64,000 bases of DNA, taken from positions 17,603,410 through 17,667,409 of the forward strand of contig CM028329.1 in the NCBI GenBank assembly GCA_016647705.1, in the 5' to 3' direction. Below the pieces are notes generated by a model. It was not told the origin of the DNA, ran no database searches, and saw only the letters and a list, made by a program, of their open reading frames with translations. Of this stretch, positions 56,708 through 64,000 are shown piece by piece (the stretch's first letter is position 1; every line of letters starts with the position of its first letter). Source of the stretch: Eucommia ulmoides. Taxonomy: Eukaryota; Streptophyta; Magnoliopsida; Garryales; Eucommiaceae. The translations under genes were made by a program, and so were the position numbers.

Positions 56708-59047
56708 TGTTGATCCCTAGGTTTTGATGAATAATTAAGTGTTAATATTTTTTTGTGAAACTATTGTGTTTATCGAGTGTTTCATAAAAGAGTTCCATAT
56801 AAGTTGTTTAAAGTTGAAAACATCATGAAGAAAATGTAAATGGTGCAAAGATGGACGCAAATGTAAAGAGTGCAAAGATGGACGTAATGAAGAAATGAAG
56901 AGTGTTGAAGACCTTGAAGAAATTAGGTGAAAACAATTATCTACTAATATACTCTTAATGCAACCCGAATTAGGATCACACGTTATACTTTAAATGAGTT
57001 ATCTTTATGTGTGTTTTGATATTGAAATGATAGAATTTAGGATCCTAATTAAATATTTGATATGTGCTCCTTATGTGAAATTGAAAATAATAATTGACCT
57101 AATTGAAAATAAGGTTTAAAGTATAAAAGGTTGAATTTTAGGATCAAACAATATGTTTTGGAGCAAAATTGGTAAAGGAAATGACCACCTTGAAGAAATT
57201 CGTCAACCAAATGGGACAATTCGGTTAACCATTTGAATCAGTGAGGTTTTTGGAGCAAATTGGAACCTCATTACAGCGATTGGTCAAATGAATAGAAGAA
57301 TTTGGTCAATCAATTGGGAGTAAGGTTTCAATAGGGTGAGGCTCTGCATCGTTCGGTTAACCGAGTGGGTTTAAGGTTTGGTAGGACAGAGACTCTAAAC
57401 CATTCGGTTAACGGAATGGGGTATTTCGGTCAATCGACTAGCCATTCATATTTGGCTTGGTTTCGGTCCTGTTTCGATCGGTCAACCAAAATATGGGAAT
57501 CGATCAACCGATTGTTTCGGTTCTGATTTTGTGTGACTTGATTTCTTGGTAAAAAAATATCTTTTTTTTTTTTTTTTTATTCCAAAGGAGAGATTTGGGG
57601 GATTTGAACTTACTAAAGATATGGTACATGTATTTTGATATCCCTACTGATTTGGTGCACATAATTTAAGATTCTCTTAATTTAAGTTGATTAATACTTC
57701 CTATCGTTGTGATTATGAATTGAGAAATATTTCATAGACTTATTTGAGAGATTTAGAAAGTTATTTTAATGTGAAATGTCCCTGAAATGAATTATATTAT
57801 TATATAGGGTCTAAGAGTGTCTTTTAGAGGCATATCTTTTAAAAAGTAGCCATTGGAGGGCTTATTATCTGTCTATTAATATAGACTTGTGGGATTGAGG
57901 TTAATAACATCAAGAACAATTGGTTCTAAGCATTTCTAAGAGATATTATAACGCTGAGATTTCAATGAGATATTTGTGTAAAGTTTTTGATCTAAAGCGA
58001 TGTTGATTTGGCGTCACTGACTAGTGCTATATTGCGATTTTGTTTCAATCTTCGGTGTTTTTCCTGTGAGATCTTTCCAAGCTATTGTTCTTTATTTTGA
58101 TTTTATATTATTATTGATTGTTTGGATATAAGATTGCTAGAAAATTGATTTCAAACTTAAAAGTCTAAAAATATTTTTAAAACGATTTTGCCTATTTATC
58201 TACTTTAATTTGTGCTATCTACATTATTTATTAATAAGATATTAATTTACCTTACATTGTATCTATCACGTAGTAAATTTTAGGAATTAATTGAGTATAT
58301 CTGTACGGAGGTAGTAGAAGCTCCTTGTGGGAAAAAAACTCATTTTTTTTTTTGTATTTATAAGTTTGAGTGGATTAGACACAGTTGAGCTGGTGTCTAG
58401 TCAAGGTAGCTATGTTTCGGTCTTTTTCCTGTGAAAAAATTAGGGTTTGATATTTGTCCTAAGTAAAAATGTTAGGTTATTATTTTTCCTTGAAAAGAAT
58501 TAGGTCTTGATTCTCCCTGCAATTGAATTGATTTGAGTGAATTGTAAATGTTTCATCCTTACTTGGAAAAAAAGATACTTGAGAGTGTGGTGTGGTTTGA
58601 TCTTTAACATGTTAAAAGGATTCAATTTTGATTCTTTCTGTAATAGAATTAGGTTAGTCTTTAACTTGTTAAAAAGATAAGGTTCTTCTTCACCTGGGAA
58701 AAGGATAATTGTAAAGGTTGATTCTAAGCCTAGTAAAAGAAGGGTTTGGTTCCTACTTGGTAAAGGGATTAGGGGTTTAGAGGTTGCGAATCTACATGGA
58801 GCTCAAGGGAGTGGATTAAGTAAGGCTAGCTTGTTGAACTAGGATATATCCTAGTCTGTTGCACTCTTTATTTACATTATATCGTGTTTGGGTGTACACT
58901 TAAAATTAAACAATTATCCGCTGCGTAACGAAGATAACAATTAATTTAGAAAATTGATTATTTGATAATTAAGTATTAAAAATTTATTTATTTAAATTTT
59001 TGTAACTATCCAATTCACCCCCTTTTGGGTAGCTCTTTGGACCAATA
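56708..59047 (+). repeat. Copia B 5' LTR, about 2.34 kb
   Basis: Starts TGTTGATCCCTAGG and ends with CACCCCCTTTTGGGTAGCTC...CCAATAA. It is collinear with the copia A LTRs, including a GGTCAACCGA/CGGTTAACCGA cluster (57190-57535). It resembles the partial copia B 3' LTR (63119-64000) more than the copia A LTRs, for example the unit ATGTAAATGGTGCAAAGATGG. Confidence 0.85.
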
Positions 59048-59049
59048 AT

Positions 59050-59064
59050 TAGTATCAGAGCTGG
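59050..59064 (+). other. Copia B primer binding site
   Basis: TAGTATCAGAGCTGG follows the LTR end. One base differs from the initiator tRNA-Met PBS core TGGTATCAGAGC. Confidence 0.75.
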
Positions 59065-59109
59065 TTTTAGCTCGATAAGCTTAACATCCTAACTAAACCG
59101 ATCATGTAG

Positions 59110-60294
59110 CACACACCATGGAAAATGTTTTATGTGTATCCTCTCTTGAAGATGATAGATCCTGATATGATAATATTATTTATGATTCTTGTAGCATTAG
59201 TAGTAGTGATGGGGATAATTATAATGAAAATGTTCATGTTGTCATGAAAATATTACTTTCTCTCACTTTTCTTTTTCTAAAGAAAACTTGAGTGTAAAAA
59301 GAAAAATTGATTCTTTTGAAAATTAAAGAAAAGGTGTTCAGAAATCTAAAGTACATTTAGATGACTATTGTGGAACAAAAGAGTTTTCAGATGTTGTTTT
59401 TGAAATAAATAATTTGCTCTCTAAAGTGGATTTACTTAAAAATAAAAACAAAGTTTTAAAAAATGATTCTGACGTGGTTTCCAAGCAAAGGTCAGATCTT
59501 GAATTAAACATTGATTTACTTAAAAAAAAAATTGAAAAATCAAAATCCGACCTCAAGTCTATTTCAAGAGATTTCGAAAAAAAAAATCATGTTTTAAAGC
59601 AATCTATAGAAGTGGATATGTTTCATCATTTTATTTTTCATCACAATCCAATTATTGTAATTTTGGTATTGTAAGTAATGATTCATGTTTTACTTCTCGT
59701 GCTATCTATGATAATCAATCGAAGTTGAGATGTAATTATTGCGATAGGATTGGGTATTTTAAAGTATCATGTCTGTTCATGAACTCTAAGTTTATGTCTA
59801 ACAAGAATGGATCTAAAATGAAATGGATACCAAAAAGAGCTATGCAAAAATCTTGTGAAGAGTTACATAATGTTGGGACTAGACCGAAAGAAACAAACAA
59901 AAAGGTTATACCAAATCCAAGACGAAAAGTCACCAACGAATTCACAAACAACACGTACAAAGCAAAAATATGTACCAAAGCCAATATGTGAAGTTATAAA
60001 GAAGCCACAAGCGACACGTGTAAACAGAAATGATGTACCAAAGCCAAGATGAGATATCACCAAGAAGCCACAAGTGACATGTGCAAATGAAAATAACATT
60101 GAATCAAATGGCAACAATAAAAGGCTTAGAGGATACGGATAGGCCAAGAGAAATTGTGCATCCAAATCAACCGTTGGTACAAATGATATAAAGAGTAAAG
60201 TCATCCCTAAGAACATCAGAGGTACTCTGAACCCTTCACAATTTAAATTCATTAAATTTGTTAAAGATGGAGGTGTTCGATTTGTCAAATAGGT
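59110..60294 (+). pseudogene. Copia B gag remnant with coiled coil and zinc knuckle
   Basis: The + strand frames show an acidic N-part with stops, then a K/D-rich heptad-like stretch (KVDLLKNKNKVLKNDSDVV, SDLELNIDLLKKKIEK; 59414-59590) predicted to be a coiled coil. A knuckle follows, CNYCDRIGYFKVSC, in which the CCHC His is replaced by Tyr. The next segment is basic and repetitive with VPKP.CEVIKKPQ-type motifs (59960-60090), ending in PKNIRGTLNP and GVRFVK at 60294. Wording differs from copia A gag, so the two copies may represent subfamilies. Confidence 0.7.
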
Positions 60295-60959
60295 AAGTTG
60301 ATAAGGGTTTCTAAGACTTATACTAAATGATGTGCTTACTTGTTGTCTTAGAAATATTGCAAGATGATTTTGAAAATTACATTTAATTAACATATATTAA
60401 CATGTTTTTATGATGTGCTTATATTGAAAATTGTCCGTGTATTTGATTATTGAAACATGTTAAGTGATTTAAAATGAATCAAGTGTTTTTACTCTCACTA
60501 GTATTTGTTGCATATGCATATTAGTAAGACTATTTGTATAATGTGTTGTCATTCATGTCATATAATTTTTATACAAATAAGTTGAATTGAGTTTTTTTTT
60601 TTTTTTTTTTTTATGCATCTTGAAATGGTATCTTAATTTGTTATAATGCATGATATTATGATCTATTTGATAAATTTAATTTTTAGCATGGTCTTACCTG
60701 TTGGCATATTATGGTTGGTATTACTTTATGAAATCGCGTTAATCTATTTTTGATGTCATATATACGATCATTTGAATGTACATGACATATTAATCTGTGC
60801 TTAGTGTTTTAAGTTGATATTTTTGTACGTGGATATCTTTATAGGCATTAAGTGCCTAGTTATATTCATGTTATTATTGAGATATGATTTATGTCCTTGT
60901 GCGTTAATGATTATATGATTTTGATTCAATCCAAAGGGATGTTGGCAAATGATATCGTA
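60295..60959 (+). other. Unassigned internal segment of copia B
   Basis: An AT-rich stretch with no integrase and no RT N-terminus, although copia A has about 2 kb of coding here. A T run occupies 60591-60612. A large internal deletion or a replaced segment is likely. Confidence 0.5.
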
Positions 60960-61158
60960 AAATATTGAGCTACTTGAAAATATATATGGACGATATTATC
61001 TTAGGTTCTACTAATGAATATTTTTGCCAAGAGTTTTTCAAGATTATGCAGGTAATATTTGAAATGAGTATGATAGGGGAGTTAACTTTCTTTCTTGCGT
61101 TGCAAATCAAGCAAATCAAAGAAGGGATTTTCATTAATTAAGCCAAGTAAACTAAAGA
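60960..61158 (+). pseudogene. Copia B RT palm fragment, left of the insertion
   Basis: Reads YMDDIILGSTNEYFCQEF, then VIFEMSMIGELTFFLALQIKQ and EGIFIN, matching copia A 16530-16700, with stops after FIN. The YMDD-type site is intact here. The frame is interrupted by the element at 61159-62054. Confidence 0.85.
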
Positions 61159-62054
61159 GCAATGTTTTAAAAACCGGACCAAATCGGTCGATTGAACTGT
61201 CGACCAATCATGATTCCAGTCTTGAAAACCCCTAAAACCTATTTACCCCTAAAAACCGTCCAACCAGCTAGTTTGAACCGGTTCAACCACAAATCGGTGA
61301 ATTAGAACAATCCTACGTGAACTGGCCGATTTTTTGCCATTTTCGATCTCAGCCACGACAATGATAGACGACGAACGGACGAAGGTGGCCTTGCTTGTGG
61401 TCATCCTTTGTTTGTATCTTCTATGTATTACAGATTAACGATAAGGCAGGCACGAGGTACCACTGACAGCGTCATGGAATGGAACACCGCAGAATTGCCA
61501 TATCTTCGTCGCCTCCTAATAGCAGCTCAGAGGTTAGCGCTGGCGGCGATGACTATGTCCATAGATTCTTCATTTTCTCTTTCAACCTCCATAGGATTTT
61601 GGAATTAGGACTTGGGAGATAGGCGTCAACGCCGTTCGGTGAAAAGTGGAATGGAGGAGACGGTGAAATGAATCTCAACTCTCAAGCACTAAATGATGCA
61701 AGATTTAGGGTATTGAGGTTGGCAAGTCAAATTACAAATATGGACATTAGATGATATATTAAATGATGCATGAAGGAATGGGATTCATTTGAATTACAAT
61801 TTTTCCACCAAATATATCAAAAAACCAAAAAATATATTATGTAAAAAATAACAAAAACAAATAAAAAAAGACAAAATCACCCTTTTATATATGTTATGTT
61901 ATAGATTTAATATTTTTTATTTAAATAAATATATATAATATATTATGTAATTATGACATCACCGGTTCAATCGCAATTCACCTACCGATTGAACCAGTGA
62001 CCTGTGACCCAGTAACTCTTTCAGTTCGATGTCCGGTCTATTTTTTAAAACATT
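61159..62054. mobile_element. Non-autonomous hAT-like element with perfect 8-bp duplication, 896 bp
   Basis: The ends GCAATGTTTTAAAAACCGG and CCGGTCTATTTTTTAAAACATT form the inverted repeats. ACTAAAGA flanks both sides (61151-61158 and 62055-62062). The termini carry AACCGGTTCAACC and ATCGGTCGATTGAAC palindromic blocks. The middle (61320-61640) is GC-richer with a 66-residue frame that matches nothing I recognise. The RT frame of copia B resumes in register right after the duplication. The 8-bp duplication suggests hAT, but the termini are not the classic CAG-type. Confidence 0.8.
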
Positions 62055-62062
62055 ACTAAAGA

Positions 62063-62782
62063 TTATTTGAAAAAGTATGGATTGGATGGTGCTAAAGAAT
62101 ATAAAAATCCCATTGCAATAGCTACAAAAATAGACAAAGACAATACAGACAAAAACGTAAATGAGAAAATGTATCGAAGTATGATTGGAAGCTTGTTGTA
62201 TGTTACTACTAGTAGATTTGATATAATGTTTATTGTATACTTGTGTGCTAGATTTCAGTCTTGTCCTAAAGAATCGCATTTAACTGCGGTTAAGCAAATT
62301 TTTCAGTTTTTGAAAGAGACAAGTAACCTAGGATTATGCTATCCTAGGGAGAGTGACTTTAAGTTAACTAATTACTCTAACACTGATTTTGTTGGATGTA
62401 AAATTGAGTGAAAAAGCACGAGCGGGTCATATCACTTTTTAAGACATGCCTTAGTTTTTTAGTTTAGCAAGAAACAAAACTCGATTGTCTTATCTACAAT
62501 TTAATGATTTTGGATTATGTATAGAGGAAGTCCCTATTTATTTTGATAATCAAAGTGGTATATGCTTAAGTAAAAATCCGAACAACACTCACGAACTAAG
62601 CATATAGAGATTAGACATCATTTCATTCATGATCACATTCAGAAAATGGATGTTACTATTGAGTATATTGATACCTCCGATCAACTTGCCGATATCTTTA
62701 CCAAACTTTTAGCGGAGGATCAATTCATGAAAATTATTCAAGATTTAGGAGTGGTTAGGCATAACGATATATGCCTAGAGTG
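62063..62782 (+). pseudogene. Copia B RT C-terminus and RNase H, broken
   Basis: 62067-62411 is open: KKYGLDGAKEYKNP, YRSMIGSLLYVTTS, RFQSCPKESHLTAV and YSNTDFVGCK (the RNase H Asp block reads SNTD). After a stop, the region with the TTEAEYMEA catalytic-Glu block of copia A is deleted (near 62495). The frame then continues in pieces with EVPIYFDNQSGICL and HDHIQKMDVTIEYID, ending LGVVRHNDICLE at 62782. Confidence 0.85.
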
Positions 62783-63118
62783 ATGTTTTTGGGTCTCCGT
62801 TCCCATTTTTTCAGATAACAAAAGGAGAGAAGTTGATGATTAAACGAGTTAATTGATGTTTAAGAATTTGTTCGCCTAAGCATTGCACTGATTAAAGAGA
62901 GATCTTAGTTGAATTAGTAATATTGAGCTTTTGTTGAATATCATTATTGTTAAATTGATTTTTGGGCTTATAATAAAATATCTTTCGAATTGTTTCATTA
63001 TGTCCCATGTTTATGCTTAAATGAGTTAAATACCCATCCTCGGATTTAAGGGGAGTGTGGTTACATTCTTTATTAAAAAAAATATCAAAGTTAATTGTCA
63101 TCACAAAAAAAGAGAGAT
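62783..63118 (+). other. Copia B 3' untranslated part with polypurine tract
   Basis: Collinear with copia A 17499-17853. The purine tract AAAAAAAGAGAGA (63105-63117) lies next to the LTR. Confidence 0.7.
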
Positions 63119-64000
63119 TGTTGATCCCTAGGTTTTAATGAACAATTAAATATTGATGTTTTTAGTGAAACTAATGTGTTTATTGTGTGTTTCAGAAAAG
63201 AGTTCCATATAAGTTGTTTAAATTTGAAGACATCATGAAGAAAATGTAAAGAGTGTAAATATGGACGCAATGAATAAATGAAGAGTATTGAAAACCTTGA
63301 AGAAATTAGGTGAAAACAACTCTCTATTTATGTACTCTTAATGTAACCGGAATTAAGATCACACACGACACCTCAAATGAGTTATCTTTATGTGTGTTTG
63401 ATATTGAAATGATAGAGTTTAAGATCCTAATTAAAGATTTTATATATGCTCCTTATATGAAATTTAAAATAATAATTGACCTAATTGAAAATAAAGTTTA
63501 AATCAAACAATATGTTTTGGAGCAGAATCGGTAAAGGAAATTACCACCCTGAAGCAATTGGTAAACAAAATGGGGAAATTCAGTCAACTGTTTGAATTAA
63601 AGAGGTTTTTGGAGCAAATTGAAACGTCCCTGCAACGATCGGTCAATCGAATGGAAGAATTTGGTTAACCGATTAGGAGTAAAGTTTTGGCAGGGTGAGG
63701 CTCTGCATCATTCAGTCAACTGAATTAGGGAATTCGGTCAATCAATTAGGTTTAAGGTTTGGTAAGGAAGAGGCTTAGAACCATTCGGTCAACCGAATGG
63801 GGTATTTTGGTCAACCCACTGGCCTTCGATGTTTGGCTTGGTTTCGATGCTATTTCGATTGGTTAATCGAAATATGGGAATCGGTCAACTGACTGTTTCG
63901 ATTATGATTTTGTGTGACTTGATCTCTTGGTCAAAAACTATCCATTTTTTATGATTCCAAGTAAGAGATTTGAACCTACTGAAGATATGGTACATGTATT
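63119..64000 (+). repeat. Copia B 3' LTR, first 882 bp, cut by the window edge
   Basis: Starts TGTTGATCCCTAGG after the PPT and matches 56708-57640, including the palindrome cluster at 63530-63910. Confidence 0.85.

Noticed and set aside
59863..60393. 176-residue minus-strand frame
   Set aside because: Shadow of the K/P/N-rich copia B gag on the + strand; the translation is F/L/V-rich without a domain.

Overview
This window comes from a flowering-plant nuclear genome, probably a eudicot. It is AT-rich and dominated by plant LTR retrotransposons (Ty3/gypsy and Ty1/copia lineages). It also holds an RTE-type LINE, several MITEs, and one host gene with short exons and very long introns. I see no bacterial, organellar or viral gene set, no rRNA or tRNA gene and no CRISPR array. 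The single confidently intact host gene is the 60S ribosome-biogenesis GTPase LSG1, on the + strand at 24862-43919. It has seven exons whose splice phases join into a 600-residue open frame.

Left block (1-24444): a nest of retrotransposons. The outermost is a Tat-type gypsy element on the minus strand: 5' LTR 23894-24444, gag, protease, RT, RNase H, integrase down to 9135. A complete long-LTR copia element (copia A, + strand, about 10607-20209) interrupts its RNase H. A minus-strand LTR fragment of the same copia family (8677-9134) interrupts it after integrase. That fragment is cut by an Athila-like element (LTR 7243-8676, gag 5452-7126), which is cut in turn by a Del/Tekay-like element (LTR 1986-4948, protease and RT 1-1143).

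Middle block (24445-44100): the LSG1 gene. Intron 1 (6.2 kb) holds a PIF/Harbinger MITE, a Mutator-like MITE and a 5'-truncated RTE LINE. Intron 2 is an 80-base GC-AG intron. Intron 3 holds a second LINE 3' end. Intron 4 (7.4 kb) holds a short-LTR copia element with its target-site duplication; a hAT-type MITE is nested in that element. The protein has the circularly permuted GTPase order G4 (NKAD), G5 (SAK), G1 (GYPNVGKS), G3 (DCPG).

Right block (44100-64000): no host gene was recognised. It contains a 55-bp minisatellite (45350-46010) and a decayed minus-strand copia element (copia C, about 48880-53400) split by a solo Athila LTR with a perfect 5-bp target duplication. An Athila-like LTR follows (from 53428), then tandem Ogre/Tat-type LTR-PBS remnants (55058-56707). 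The window ends in a second member of the long-LTR copia family (copia B, 56708 to beyond the end), whose RT is split by an 896-bp element with a perfect 8-bp target duplication.

I found no convincing undescribed gene system. The most unusual signals are clusters of short palindromes at similar places in the LTRs of unrelated families, a 30-bp in-frame duplication in LSG1, the LTR ending about 417 bp from the LSG1 start codon, the minisatellite, and the depth and precision of nesting. All retroelement genes seen here carry stops, frameshifts or catalytic losses. LTR and MITE borders were read by eye and may be off by a few bases.
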